A stretch of 64,000 nucleotides of DNA from Neonectria sp. B-13 (taxonomy: Eukaryota; Ascomycota; Sordariomycetes; Hypocreales; Nectriaceae), in NCBI GenBank assembly GCA_002682825.1, contig NOKP01000029.1, positions 124,001-188,000 on the forward strand. Direction: 5' to 3'. Numbering within the stretch: the stretch's first letter is position 1; each line of letters opens with the position of its first letter. Shown piece after piece: positions 35,335 through 46,509 of this stretch. Below the pieces are notes generated by a model that was not told the origin of the DNA, did no database searches, and saw only the letters and a program-made list of their open reading frames with translations. The translations under genes were made by a program, and so were the position numbers.

Positions 35335-38127
35335 ATGTCTGGACGAAGCGCCATTGCGCGCAAAAAGAAGACTGAGGCCAAGCCCAGAAAAGGCAGCAGC
35401 CATGGCCGTCCTGCATCCGCCACCTCGTCCAACCACGACGACATTCCCGACTTCCCTCTCCCGCCCTTGCCCGCCGGCGCCGGCGCCGGAGCCATCAGCC
35501 CGCAGTACCTCAACTTCCAGACGCCGACGGTGACGCAGATGCCGGACCCGAGGTACGCGGCCCAGGGCTGGGGCAACGCAGCCATGCCCGGGCAACCGAT
35601 GATGGTGATGATGGGCGATCCTCGCTACATGGCCGCGCAGCCCGGGCCACCGCCGGAGGACTGGGCTTACAACCGATCCCGGAAACCTTCAGTCTTGGCG
35701 GAGGAGAGCGGCATCGAAAAAAGCGGACTGCGCAGCATGCTGGACAAGCGAAGCGATGGCGTCCGCAAGGGCCTGGCCAACGCCTTCGCCTTCCGAAAGA
35801 AGGACCGCGAAGACGATGCCCCTAGTGGTAGAAGGGGGAGCGTCGAACGGCCTCCCAGCGCAGCCACTGTAAGGCCCGGCACCGTCATGGGCCAGGACGA
35901 CAATCACGCCTACGACCGGTATCCGCACCCGATCCAGACCGCGCCGCCTCCCATGGGCTACCAGTACCCGAACCAGTCTCTGCCGTCACCACCGAGCCCG
36001 CAGAACCCGTGGGACACGAAACCCAACGGCCCGCCACCGACGGCAAAGCTACCGCCGATCCCGCAGTCCCCTGCCGCGCCTATGCCTACGATTCGGCGCT
36101 GGATCGGCGCTGGGAGGCCGGTGGCGCGGTGGAACAAGCTCCGCAAGGATCCGGAGTTGTGGGACCCCAACGGCGATGTGCTCATCTATCTTGGCCGGAG
36201 GGGCCAGGCGCCCAAACAACATCCTAGTCTGCGGCTGTCATCGCATATTATCGAGGCGACCGAAAGTCGCCATCTCGTCACTTTGTTACGTGAAGGCTCG
36301 ACCGAGGAGGATCTTTACCTACCTCCTTCGCCGGCCGGATATGGATCTCACCTCGGCCTGGGTCGCGATGGTCCGTTGACGCCTCCTATCTCTGAAGAAG
36401 CCACCAGCCTACGCGACGAGTTGGAAGGGCAAATATCGTACGAAATGTACTTCCCCCCGCCGGCGAACCTCAACCGCGTCGACCAGCTTCGTCACCAGAT
36501 CACCACACGCAACGTCTTCGCAGTACTGTACCACGCGTCCCTCGTGGGCACGTCGCTGTACCAAGCACTGTCAGACCTGCACACTCGCCTCGACAGCTAC
36601 ATGCCGCCCGGTAACGACAACGTCGCACAAATCGTCAAGTACCTCTCGGTACGCGGTATCGACGACGTGCGCTCCGACCCGGCCACGGCCGTGTCGTTGC
36701 TGGCGTGGGCCGAGAGCCCCGACGTGCGCTGGGAGGACGGTTGGCGCGAGTGCTTCACCCACTGCGCTGGCATGGACGGCGAGCTGGAGCGCTGTCCGGA
36801 CTTCAAGTTCACCACGCCCATCGCGCGGGCGCTGGTGGAGCGCGCGAGCCTCGAGACGCAGCTGCGCGTGCAGGCGGCCGAGGAGCGGCTGGCCGAGTTT
36901 GCGTATGGCGACATGTGGGCAGCGTCGGGCGCGGCCACCACCGAACCGGCGAGAGGAGCCGCGGACCGGCTGCAGGAGATGCTGCAGAGCCATTACACGC
37001 GGGCGTACGGGTCCTGGCCGCCGTCGCCGCCTCAGTCATCGCGGCCGGGGTCCTCGCGGGCGTCGGACGGCGATGGCGCACAGGACGAGATGTGGCTTAC
37101 GCGAACCGTGGCCATGGCGCTGCAGCGAGACTTTGGGGCTTTGTACGACTATCTGGTGGACCGAGACATTGTGTGGGACGTGTCTGAGGCGCGGTCGGGG
37201 CGCAAATGGATGATGGCGTCGGAGAGCGGCAACATGGGCTTTGACGCAGACTCGGCCGAGGTGCCGATGACGGACATGCTGATCGAGTTTGACAACAAGC
37301 TGCGGTTCCCGCACGTGCCGCACCCGTATCCGCTGATCCCGGAGTCTATCCCGCCGACGGTCACGGCGGCGGCGGGCGGGCTGTTCAAGTACGGCAAAAA
37401 GCCGGAGCCGTCGGGCGGGCCGGGGTCCCGGGTGGGGGCCACGGAGCGGCGGGTGCAGCTGGCTTACACGGAGAGCACCAACATCTACACGCTGGGCAGC
37501 GACTTCGTGCAGAGCGACCTGGTAGATGCCTTCGTGCGGTTTGAGAAGAGCGACCGCGTGGGCGAGGTAGACCCGTCGGCGGCACGGCGCGGGCGCTGGG
37601 TGCTCCTGTACGGGGTGCTGCAGACGCTGGCGTCGGTGGCAGTGGACGACGAACGGGTGCGGCACCACGAGGGCGTCAGCTACCACCTAGGCCCACGGCT
37701 GAAGGGCACGCGGGTGCCGCCGTGGAAGAAGCGCAGCCGGACCAAGAGCGGCATGGGCACGGCGGCACATGAGCGGTCGTACTGTTGGGTGGTGCCACAG
37801 GGCTGGGGCGGGAGTGGACGGGGCAGCGAGGCGGAGGCGGAGGAAGCGGAGGAAGCGGAGGCGGAGGATACGTACGATGAGTACGAGGATTACTACGGGC
37901 CACGGGAGGAGAGGGGGTCAGAGGTTGGGCGCGGGGGGATGCGGACGATGATGGGCGGAGGTGGAGGGTCGAGATCGGGGTCGAGTTCGGGCCAAACGCG
38001 GAGATCGGGCCGGGATAGAGTGGGAGGGGGAAGCGGACGGGCTACGGCTACGGGATGGCAAGGGAGCAGGGTGAGCGATGTACCGAGAGGGAAACAGTCG
38101 GTCGAGTCGTTCATCACGGCGCTGTGA
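35335..38127 (+). CDS. large fungal protein of unknown function (possibly DUF8004-type)
   Basis: This is a single 930-codon frame. I do not recognise an enzymatic domain. The first 250 residues are basic then Pro-rich, with a conserved-looking SGLRSMLDKRSDGVRKGLAN segment. A folded region follows from about residue 252 (TIRRWIGAGRPVARWNKLRK) to about 800. It includes LWDPNGDVLIYLGRRGQAP, in which a positional label and a residue list resemble a fungal family I recall as DUF8004, although I cannot check this. The C terminus is Glu-rich then Gly/Arg/Ser-rich and disordered. No membrane segment or signal peptide is seen. A cytoplasmic or cortical scaffold role would be speculation. The start is the first ATG after a pyrimidine-rich leader. 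Confidence 0.75.
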   Translation: MSGRSAIARKKKTEAKPRKGSSHGRPASATSSNHDDIPDFPLPPLPAGAGAGAISPQYLNFQTPTVTQMPDPRYAAQGWGNAAMPGQPMMVMMGDPRYMAAQPGPPPEDWAYNRSRKPSVLAEESGIEKSGLRSMLDKRSDGVRKGLANAFAFRKKDREDDAPSGRRGSVERPPSAATVRPGTVMGQDDNHAYDRYPHPIQTAPPPMGYQYPNQSLPSPPSPQNPWDTKPNGPPPTAKLPPIPQSPAAPMPTIRRWIGAGRPVARWNKLRKDPELWDPNGDVLIYLGRRGQAPKQHPSLRLSSHIIEATESRHLVTLLREGSTEEDLYLPPSPAGYGSHLGLGRDGPLTPPISEEATSLRDELEGQISYEMYFPPPANLNRVDQLRHQITTRNVFAVLYHASLVGTSLYQALSDLHTRLDSYMPPGNDNVAQIVKYLSVRGIDDVRSDPATAVSLLAWAESPDVRWEDGWRECFTHCAGMDGELERCPDFKFTTPIARALVERASLETQLRVQAAEERLAEFAYGDMWAASGAATTEPARGAADRLQEMLQSHYTRAYGSWPPSPPQSSRPGSSRASDGDGAQDEMWLTRTVAMALQRDFGALYDYLVDRDIVWDVSEARSGRKWMMASESGNMGFDADSAEVPMTDMLIEFDNKLRFPHVPHPYPLIPESIPPTVTAAAGGLFKYGKKPEPSGGPGSRVGATERRVQLAYTESTNIYTLGSDFVQSDLVDAFVRFEKSDRVGEVDPSAARRGRWVLLYGVLQTLASVAVDDERVRHHEGVSYHLGPRLKGTRVPPWKKRSRTKSGMGTAAHERSYCWVVPQGWGGSGRGSEAEAEEAEEAEAEDTYDEYEDYYGPREERGSEVGRGGMRTMMGGGGGSRSGSSSGQTRRSGRDRVGGGSGRATATGWQGSRVSDVPRGKQSVESFITAL

Positions 38128-40058
38128 ACGGTGTACTACAATGCACGGAGGACGACGAATATTGATAACGAGTAATTAGCCTGATGAATGCATGAGTGAA
38201 GGATTAAAGACAGTCATTAAAGACTACTTGGTGTCTCTCCAACCACCGTGATTAACACGCACACAGACCCATCACGAACTGCAATTACCGAGACCACGGG
38301 GGCTGTATCCCGCCTCACTCCCGCAAATCAAGGATCGGGCCTAGGTTTGAAACACGGGGGTTTGACGAATCTTGGTAAGTGGATCGACTGGAGCGAGCGA
38401 AAATTCGTATGGAAACGCAAACAGGAGGCTAGGGAGGTATCCATCCGCACGTAATACCCCGTCATTGCTATTGCATGCATCGACGTCCCGATGGCATCGT
38501 GATGGACGCGAAGGAGACCCCGATTAGGCCGCGGACCTTGACCTGGGCCTGGAGCTTGAGCTTGTAGCTTGTAGCTTGTAGCTTGAGCTTGTAGCTTGAG
38601 CTTGGAGCTTGAGACTAGGGCATTGGGATCTCGCCAAAGCGCAGACTTTTGTTAAATGAGATTGAATCCATTGGCTGATGATTCGTAGTTCGTCTGGACA
38701 ATGTACCGCTGCCCAGTCCAGGAACAATCGCAGCTTGTCGCAGCTTGAGATTCCCCAGCCAGCTTCTTTTCGCTCCCCAGCCCCGCCATTTCCTATGACG
38801 TCGGATCGCAATCCCTGTCCCGCACCTCCCTCGTCGGTCCAGAACACATGTCTCGGGCACATTGTCTCAGACGACAACGAGATGGGAAAACCAGGCACAC
38901 ACACACACTGATCTCTGGAAACGGCGGTGCCTTGCAGCGAGCGCACGGCTTAGCAGGTTTGCTATTACATACTAGCAGGTTTTATTACTCTTCCACGGGC
39001 CTGGGGCGGCGCAGATTGCAGACCGCGTGCATGAGCCTGGAGAGATGACGACGTCATGTTCGGGCATTGGGCGATCCAGGCTTTTTGCCCGGTAAAATGT
39101 CCGTTCTGCCCAGGAACAGGAACACGAACGGAAGGGATTGAGAGAACATTCGTAATGAGAAGAAGAGAAAGAGAGAGGGATAAAAAAAAAACAGGGCATC
39201 ATCCCTGCCGTTTCTTCAAAATAGATGCTGCCGATTTTATCGCTCTCAGCTAGCATCATGCCGCCTTTGCTGTCTTGCGTGAGATGCTATCGATCACGTT
39301 CTGGTATGCGCTCGGGCCGTGATTGGCTGGGACGGGATGCACGGGGTTTAGCAGCGGGATACCCGAACGATGGTGCTATGCTGGTGATAAACTCCAGCCT
39401 CCTCGGCTTCATTAGGCCAAACACATTGGAACTATTCGCAAAATCCCGTCCGTTTGAGTAAAGTGCGTGCATCTGGTGGAAGAATCCCTCGAGCACCCCG
39501 GTCTCCCCAACCTGCTGCAATACGTAGCACAGAAAGGACCCCTCCTGGAGTACCCTGTCGCTCTAGCTGACCACCCCCACTAAGAAATCGCAAAGTACCC
39601 ACTATCCAGTACGTCACCCCACTAAAAGCACCAACGCGCACCGCCCATAGGCCCTGTAGACCCCTGTAACCAAGTCGCCCAACCATCCCGTCTGCAAACC
39701 ACGAAACCCCAGCCTCTCGTCAAGTCCGCATTCAAGGAAAACTTGCAAGTCGGCCCCCGCTGCGTCCAGCTGCATCCATGCAAGCCCGAGATTCCGCCCA
39801 AGCACATGGCGAAGACGCCCAATACAAAATGCGCGACGTTTGCCCACCCTCTGAGAAGTGAAAAGATCTTCCCTCTTTCTTTCTTGACTTGATTCTTCAT
39901 CACCGCCTCATCTCAGCCTTATCAAACGCATCTCATCGCACCTCATCACATCTTGATACTAGCTCTCCAACCCCACTTGTCGCAAACCACTCGGCGCAAA
40001 AGGAACATCTCCCTCGCAACATCGCATCTCACTCTCACTCTCACACCAAACCGCAACC
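38128..40058. other. intergenic region of about 1.9 kb
   Basis: No supported gene. It holds the AGCTTG repeat listed separately and an AC repeat near 38897. The last 150 bp are CT-rich leader of the gene at 40059. Confidence 0.5.
38551..38613 (+). repeat. AGCTTG(T/G/A) tandem repeat
   Basis: About nine copies of a six- to seven-base unit, AGCTTG or AGCTTGT, follow one another. AGCT is self-complementary, so neighbouring units can also pair within one strand. Confidence 0.85.
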
Positions 40059-40738
40059 ATGTTCTTCGCAGTCTTCTTCGTCTGCAACCGGATCCTTCAG
40101 ATCATAACTCTGGTGAGTCTTAGTCTAGGCACAACACCACGGCCATTATGCTAACAACCCGAAAGATCCCCACCATGGGAATGCTCGCCTGGTTTGTCCA
40201 CGGCTTCGTAGAGGAAAACGCCCTCACCCCCGACTCCATCCTCGTCCTCTTCATCGTCTCCGTCCTTGCCCTCGCCTGGGCTATCTTCACCCTCTTCTCC
40301 TACCACCGCTCTTCCGCAAACGCCCTCTTCGTCGCCATCGTTGACCTTGGCTTCGTCGGCGCTCTCATCGCCGCCGTCTGGTACCTGCGCGGCATCGGCA
40401 AAGCCGACTGCACAAACGTCTCCCGCGACGGCGTCTGGGTCTCCCGCCTCGGCGACGTCACCGTCACCGGCCCAGACTACGACTGGACCACCGACAAGCC
40501 CTGCGCCATGCTCAAGGCCTGCTGGGCCTTTGGTATCATGAACATCATCCTGTTCTTCTTCACCTCCGTCATCGCATTCTCGCACGGTGATAGCCTGAGC
40601 GCCGGCTATGACCGCAAGTACACCACCCGCTCGCACCACTCCAGCCGCCACAGCCACCGAGGCCACTCGCACTCGCGCTCGCGCTCCGGCTCCCGCCACA
40701 GCAACCGCAGCCCTCACTCCCGCCGTGTCTACGTCTAA
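40059..40738 (+). CDS. tetraspan membrane protein with Ser/His/Arg-rich tail (MARVEL-like)
   Basis: Exons are 40059-40112 and 40166-40738 (208 aa); the 53-bp intron is phase 0. Four hydrophobic segments occur at about residues 3-30, 45-64, 73-94 and 134-155, with a Cys-containing luminal loop (KADCTN ... KPCAM). The intron near the start and the helix spacing resemble the fungal MARVEL-domain group. The tail of about 45 residues is a repeat of Ser, His and Arg (HSHRGHSHSRSRSGSRHS) and could be a phosphorylation or RNA/lipid-binding region. It is not an obvious close paralogue of the protein at 29858. Confidence 0.76.
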
Positions 40739-41587
40739 ATGCATTGACAAAGCCGGATGAATGCATACGAGTTTACGCTAGAGCGGAAGTATCGGGGTTC
40801 TCGGCCGCGGTCCGTCTCCACTCCCACGCCGGGCAGCTCTGCGGCTGTACCCGAACCAGCCGAATCGAGTCCATCCTATCACTCCCCCAAAACCAAAAAC
40901 GGGGTCGCGCCACATTACATTCTTCGGACCTGGCGCACCCATTGATACATATCACACGAGCCCACACAAAACACTAATGAATGACGATGCGGCACTGCCG
41001 TCATATTTCCTTTACAACGTTACATATTAGGAAGAGGGACGAGGCAGCACAGTACGTGCAATGACGACACGGAACATGCCTCCCGCTTCACTTCTCCTAT
41101 TTCCTGGAGACAGACTCAAATTGAGTCGACGGATGGACGAATACATGGATGAAGGAAAGGTCCCATAATGCGACCTGAAACGGATATCTCGTCGATGAAA
41201 GTTCTCGATTTGATTTCCCTGGTCACCATGGGGACACCATGATGGATCACGAAACAACCCCCCTGATGTTTATTTTGTCGATGGTTTAGCTGCCTTACAC
41301 GGCATGCTCCATCTCCCTTTTGTTGGGTGGATGCTGGCGAAAGCCTACATCGTAATATCTCTCTACATCTCTCTCGGTGTCCTGGCTTCTGGAAGCCTTG
41401 CGCAGACCGAGTTCATATATAGCTATTATTGCATCTCTTTACGAGTTAACGAGACGGAAAAAATGATGAATTAGAGAAACAAAAACAGTCGAATTTCAAT
41501 CTATGACCCCATTTGCCTTTTCCGTAACCTAAACTCCAGTTCTCGATAGACCAAATATCCGTATGGTATCGTTCCAGTTCACCTCCT
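40739..41587. other. convergent intergenic region
   Basis: This is about 850 bp between converging stop codons. No gene is supported; AT-rich stretches near 41340-41480 probably include 3' ends. Confidence 0.55.
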
Positions 41588-43183
41588 TCAGTGTCGACTA
41601 CCTGCCTCCCCGACCTGATACCCCCTCGCGATGCCGCTTCGCCCCTCCTCCACCAGCGTGCTCGCCTCGTTGTCGAAGTCACTCCCTAGGCCCTGCCACG
41701 TGCGGTTCGACCGCAGGTACTCGGCGCCCGGGCTGGCTACGCCGTTGATGCTAGCCAGCTCGCCCACGGCCCGCTTGATCAGTGCGTCCGGCTGGCGGGG
41801 GGTGGTGCCCGGCGACGAGGTCGCTGCGGCGTCGTTGCTCCGTACGGGGAGGCGCATCGGGCGGCTGTGGCTAACGAGCCTGCCGGTGCGGAGGTCGAAC
41901 TCGGGGGCTTCGGATTCTTCGCCCTCGACGCCGCCGGGGACGTCGTCTTCGAGGCCCTCTGCATGTCCATTCTGCTGGTCTACGCCATTCTCAACCCCTG
42001 TCGACTTTTCCTCGCCGGGCTTCTCCAAGGCCAGCTTCTCGATGCCTCCCCACCACTCGCCACCCCAAACCCTCTCCTCCTCGCTCATGAGCGCCACTTC
42101 CAGCTCAAACGGCGTAATCACTGGCCGCCAGTAGCTCGCATCGTCCTCGACCAGCCCGCTCTCCCAGCACCCAACCACTACCCAGCCTTCCACCTCGGAG
42201 AAGTTGGCCAGCTTGGCCGGGTTGAGCTTCCCCACCACCACCGTGTAGCTCTTCTTGCCGGCCTTGGCGATCTTCTCGCGCAGTAGTTTGATGGACGAGA
42301 GATAGTTGGACACGGAGAGCGTGTTGACGAGGATGCCGATGACGCCTGCCGAGGCCAGCGAGAGCACCTTGGCGAAGCGTCGGCGGAGGGCGCCGGCGGT
42401 GCGCATCGTCGGGTTTGTGAGGGATGGGCTTTCCGAGGATGGGGTGGAGAGGATGTGCAGTGAGGCGAAGCGGGATTGGAGGGCGAGGAGTAGGGCGGCG
42501 GGAGGGTCGGAGACGTGGATGAGCGAGTACGACCTCCAATGCTCCTCGTCCATGGGTTTTCCTAGTATCCTCCGGTTAGGGATGAGAACCTCCGGGTCCC
42601 GTACTACGTCCGTAGCCACCGCGTTGATGTATCCCCTGCCGTTTAGAAGCTCGACTAGCTTGGCCACGTGGTTCTGGTAGGTCAGGTCGGCCATGACCAC
42701 CAGCTTCGTCTCCTTGTCGCCAAACTCCTTCTCGACCTCGGTCATGGTAACTTCGTAGTCGAGCTCATGGCTTGTGTAGACGTAAATAGCCGGAAGACGA
42801 CTGGTTGGACTCAGACATGTCCTCCCATAGTGCACGACAACATCGGCGGCGACATGCTCGGCGGCAATCTCATCGACGCAACACGCGCTGTAGCTGCTGT
42901 CGGCCAGGATGTATATCCTCCTCTTGGCGCCGTCATTCTGCAGCTCCTTATCCAGGACCTCGACGACACGTGGCGCATCGACGAGCATGAAGTCCGGAAA
43001 CTGCAAGCCGATGCGGCGCCAGCCGCCGGCGCGGATCTCGTCTACGGTGCGGGCTACCTCGTACGTTGCTCTTAGGACATCGTTGGAGAGGGTGGATGTT
43101 TTGTAGTCTTCGGCGGCGGGGACTTCGAGGATATTATCGTCGGGGGTCGACAGGACGGGCGGGGCGGCCAGGTCGGATGACAT
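41588..43183 (-). CDS. DPH2: diphthamide biosynthesis protein 2 (Dph2)
   Basis: This is a single-exon gene of 531 aa. Dph2 pairs with Dph1 to transfer the 3-amino-3-carboxypropyl group from S-adenosylmethionine to a histidine of elongation factor 2, the first step of diphthamide formation, in the cytosol. The family sequence is clear: [20 protein letters not shown], then [19 protein letters not shown] and [10 protein letters not shown], giving Cys101/Cys102 and Cys123, and later VVGCWESG (Cys339). Dph1/Dph2 proteins hold an iron-sulfur cluster through cysteines at such places. The C-terminal segment (residues 400-470) is a variable linker, and [10 protein letters not shown] near the end is conserved in fungal Dph2. 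Confidence 0.95.
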   Translation of the reverse strand: MSSDLAAPPVLSTPDDNILEVPAAEDYKTSTLSNDVLRATYEVARTVDEIRAGGWRRIGLQFPDFMLVDAPRVVEVLDKELQNDGAKRRIYILADSSYSACCVDEIAAEHVAADVVVHYGRTCLSPTSRLPAIYVYTSHELDYEVTMTEVEKEFGDKETKLVVMADLTYQNHVAKLVELLNGRGYINAVATDVVRDPEVLIPNRRILGKPMDEEHWRSYSLIHVSDPPAALLLALQSRFASLHILSTPSSESPSLTNPTMRTAGALRRRFAKVLSLASAGVIGILVNTLSVSNYLSSIKLLREKIAKAGKKSYTVVVGKLNPAKLANFSEVEGWVVVGCWESGLVEDDASYWRPVITPFELEVALMSEEERVWGGEWWGGIEKLALEKPGEEKSTGVENGVDQQNGHAEGLEDDVPGGVEGEESEAPEFDLRTGRLVSHSRPMRLPVRSNDAAATSSPGTTPRQPDALIKRAVGELASINGVASPGAEYLRSNRTWQGLGSDFDNEASTLVEEGRSGIARGYQVGEAGSRH

Positions 43184-44451
43184 AGTGCGAGGACGAACGG
43201 GGGGACGAGGATGGAAGATTGAAGTTTTTTTGGCTGTTTGATGGCGGATTTGAAGTCATCGCGGGGTTCTAACTTGGAGGGGTCCTGCCGGGTGTCAAGG
43301 TGGGGTAGGGGTGCGAAAGTGGCCTGGTTTAGGCGGGTGGGTGCGTGCGAATCACTGACCGAGATTATTCCCACCGAGACACAAGGGTGTGAATTAGAAA
43401 TTGGTTGTTTCTCATAATGCTTGAGCATCCCTCCTCTAAGGCTTTGGAAGGACAGTTGCACTCAGAACCTGTGCTGTTGGCCACATAGTCTATAAAATTG
43501 TGTCCTCAACTTGTCATATTTTGAATCCTTCTCACTTTACTTTCTAGTGTATGGCGTTCAGCTGAAAGCCACTGGCGAATAAAACAACGAGCATTACAAT
43601 CCTAGGCCCGCCCTAGCATCCAGTACGAATGCCCCAAAGCGGACATGGCAACCCAACACATCCTAAGCCCAGGCCTCATCTCATTGCGGATGACACCGAC
43701 AATTTCAAAGCCAACATCCGAATCTAGCGAGATGGCCTTGTTTAAGCTCCCGAGTTTTGACGACGTCCGCATAAAGTCGGGGTCAACCCCCCGGGTGCTA
43801 CACCGACGCGAAGCGACCCCCCCATGCAGGACATTCTGCCGTCGTCAAAACGGAAATGAAGAGCCAGCTTGGTAATCGACAGAAACTATCATGGAGATGT
43901 ACACAGTATCCTCTAAGAATAGGCCGACTCAACTCGTGCGATGGCTCGGAACACGCAACTGCCCCAACACATTGCGGCACGAACAGGAGACCGCATAATG
44001 CGCACTGCGCACGTGGGCAGTTGGTTCAGAACACAGCAGGCCACATGCCAGAATCGGGAAGGAAGCGACACTCGCACACGAATTCCCAGATTCGCAGTCC
44101 TCGTCAACTGAAACGCAGCTCGGGAAACGAGGGAACTGACGCGGCGCCAAGAAGCTGAGCTCTCCATTGTTCTACGTCGCAGAGGGAGAACCCGCTCCGC
44201 CCAAAGCGGTAATACGTGTGTGTACCCAGAAGGGAAATTAGTGTATGCGGGTCAAATAGCCTCTGGACTGTCGCAGAAAGGCGGAAGTGTTTGCTGTGGT
44301 ACCAACGACTACGAAGAGTCGCCCGTTCCTTCCATATAACACAAAATCATGCTGTTCCCCTTGAGATATTTCATCTCGGGATGCATCAGTTTACTTGTCG
44401 CCTGCTGGTTGATTCATTGATGCTTGGGCGAGACGAACAACAAACACAAAC
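43184..44451. other. divergent intergenic region
   Basis: About 1.27 kb without a supported gene, between DPH2 (minus) and the monooxygenase (plus). Overlapping frames on both strands near 43850-44160 are incidental. Confidence 0.55.
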
Positions 44452-45729
44452 ATGGACCACACGACCGGTATAAGACGACACTTCCTCGAAGGAAAGACCG
44501 TCATCGTCGCTGGCGGTGGCGTTGCCGGTTCTGCCTTTGTTGTCGGCCTCCGAAGACTATGGAAGCCGGAATGGAAACCCCCAACTATTCACATCTACGA
44601 CCGCGATACCCAAGAGGTGACGGCCCATCGCGAAAGCTACACACTGTCTCTCGCAGGCTACGACACCACCGGCGGGCTGTTGGCGCTTAGGAAGCTCGGG
44701 CTCCTGGACCAGATCTTGGACAAGGCCGTCTCTGGCCTTGACGGTATCGGGGCATTCAAGATTTGGGGCCCGGACTGGAAAGAACACATCAGCCTTCGAC
44801 ATAAGCCCGTCGAAGGGTTGCCGGCATCCAGTATTCGCATTCCCCGGAAGGATCTTCGACAGGTTCTTCACGATGGGTTCGGTTCTGATGATGTTGTGCA
44901 ATGGGGTGCCAAGTGTGTCTCAGCCCGACGCCTAGAAGACGGTCGAATCCAGGTACAAGTGATGCGAGGACCTCCCGGGCGGGAAACTATTACGGAGGAG
45001 GAGTGCGATGTCCTGATTGCTGCCGATGGCGCGAGTAGCAAACTTCGAGCCTCCTTACGACCAAACGACAAGCTTGACTTTGCCGGGGCAGTTCTCCGAG
45101 GCGGCGTCTCTCGGTTTGAAGGCCCACTTCCGAAACCTCTCGACCAGGACTGGGGCTTCATGCTGTCAGGGACGGGTATCTCATGCTTCTTCTCGCCCGT
45201 CGACAAGAACAGTCTCGTGTGGGCAGTCGGCCACCTTGAAGATACCCAAGTACCACGACTCGACTTGGACGATACGGAGCAGGTCCAGGCTGTGATCAAC
45301 CGGGGACTGGAACTGGGATTCGAGTTGCAGGAGCCCTTCGGGACCATTGTTGCGCACACGGATCCAAAGACAGTCCTGTCCATCAACGCGCGGGACAAGA
45401 CGCCTTTTGCTCATGAAAAGTTGCACAAGCTGCCGGTTGTCTTCATCGGGGACAGCAACCACGCCGTCAGCCCCTTTTCTGGATATGGGGCTAACCTGGC
45501 GCTGGCGGATGGGTGGGATTTGGCAGAGCAGCTGTGCAAGGAGGACTCTCTGGCGGAAGCTGTCGCGGCGTACGACAAGCTGGCCGTGTCGAGGGCTATG
45601 AAGATCCTCAAGGGGTCGAGGGCTCGCCTCAAGTCTGGCCACAGCACGGGGATACAGTACTGGGTGTTCTGGCTGATGTTGGTGGTGGGCAAGTTTATGG
45701 GATGGGTGTTGGGGAGGAAGGTGACGTGA
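44452..45729 (+). CDS. FAD-dependent aromatic-type monooxygenase
   Basis: This is a single-exon gene of 425 aa in the class A flavoprotein monooxygenase family (salicylate hydroxylase / kynurenine 3-monooxygenase-like), which uses FAD and NAD(P)H to hydroxylate or epoxidise small molecules. Motifs in order are the FAD-binding VIVAGGGVAGSAF (GxGxxG, residues 21-26), the DG motif CDVLIAADGASSKLR, and the second FAD motif VVFIGDSNHAVSPFSGYGAN. The C terminus ends in one hydrophobic helix (IQYWVFWLMLVVGKFMGWVL), suggesting membrane anchoring, as in several secondary-metabolism monooxygenases. No biosynthetic gene cluster surrounds it, so the substrate is unknown. Confidence 0.9.
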   Translation: MDHTTGIRRHFLEGKTVIVAGGGVAGSAFVVGLRRLWKPEWKPPTIHIYDRDTQEVTAHRESYTLSLAGYDTTGGLLALRKLGLLDQILDKAVSGLDGIGAFKIWGPDWKEHISLRHKPVEGLPASSIRIPRKDLRQVLHDGFGSDDVVQWGAKCVSARRLEDGRIQVQVMRGPPGRETITEEECDVLIAADGASSKLRASLRPNDKLDFAGAVLRGGVSRFEGPLPKPLDQDWGFMLSGTGISCFFSPVDKNSLVWAVGHLEDTQVPRLDLDDTEQVQAVINRGLELGFELQEPFGTIVAHTDPKTVLSINARDKTPFAHEKLHKLPVVFIGDSNHAVSPFSGYGANLALADGWDLAEQLCKEDSLAEAVAAYDKLAVSRAMKILKGSRARLKSGHSTGIQYWVFWLMLVVGKFMGWVLGRKVT

Positions 45730-46509
45730 GGTGTTGAACTTGGAACCCTCTCTTTGCTTCCCTCATTTGAGTGGCTGGTGATGGATTGATGCCGGGGTTG
45801 GTTGCATGGCTGTTGAACGTTAGTCCTACCTGATCTCTTCAGGACGGAGGTTTGAATGCACTTTGAGAGCGACATAATGAAGATACCCTTTATTTCATGC
45901 CTATAAATAAATTGCCCATCATGAAGTTCCATGATAAGCTTACCACATTGAGCTCCTAAGCGTAGTGTTGTCTTGTGTAAACATTGGACATGTCACGGAT
46001 AGAGGAGGTGGATGCGAGAAGACGGCGGTGTGAGTGCATAACAGTGCTGAGCAACAGTGGTGCCGGCTTACAGTGCGGATTATAGTGCTGGACCAGAGTG
46101 CACAAATGTCACAGTGCAGATTTACAGTGCATTTCACAATGCAACTCCAGTGGTTGGCGCGTGTCTTATCAGCGCGTGCCCCAGAAAAAGCAAAGTGCAG
46201 GCAGGTGCAACTGCCGTGTCTCACCCCAGTCCCCATGTCTTTACGCGAAAACGCGCACGCGCCGTCCCGCGACGCGATTGATACCCCCATGAACCGTTAT
46301 CCATGTTGAATCCTCCCCCCGATCAAGGCCCATTCCCACCGACACTCTCCATCCTCCATCTGCATTCTCTGGTCGGAATTGCTCAATTCTTCTGTCCGCC
46401 ACTTGGTACAGCGTTCTTCTGTCCTGTGAATCACTACCGCCCACCACCTTCTCCCTCGATCATTCGTTAATCCACCTCGAGTAACGGCCATTGGCTCGTC
46501 ACCACAATC
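45730..46509. other. intergenic region upstream of MSH6
   Basis: This 780-bp region contains the cluster of AGTGC motifs listed separately and the MSH6 promoter and leader. No gene is seen. Confidence 0.55.
46033..46130. repeat. cluster of AGTGC / ACAGTGC motifs
   Basis: AGTGC begins at 46033, 46043, 46072, 46084, 46097, 46113 and 46126, with near-matches at 46055 (AGTGG) and 46138 (AATGC). Several copies are extended to ACAGTGC. Spacings are mostly 10-17 bp. The cluster ends about 380 bp upstream of the MSH6 ATG. Confidence 0.7.
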
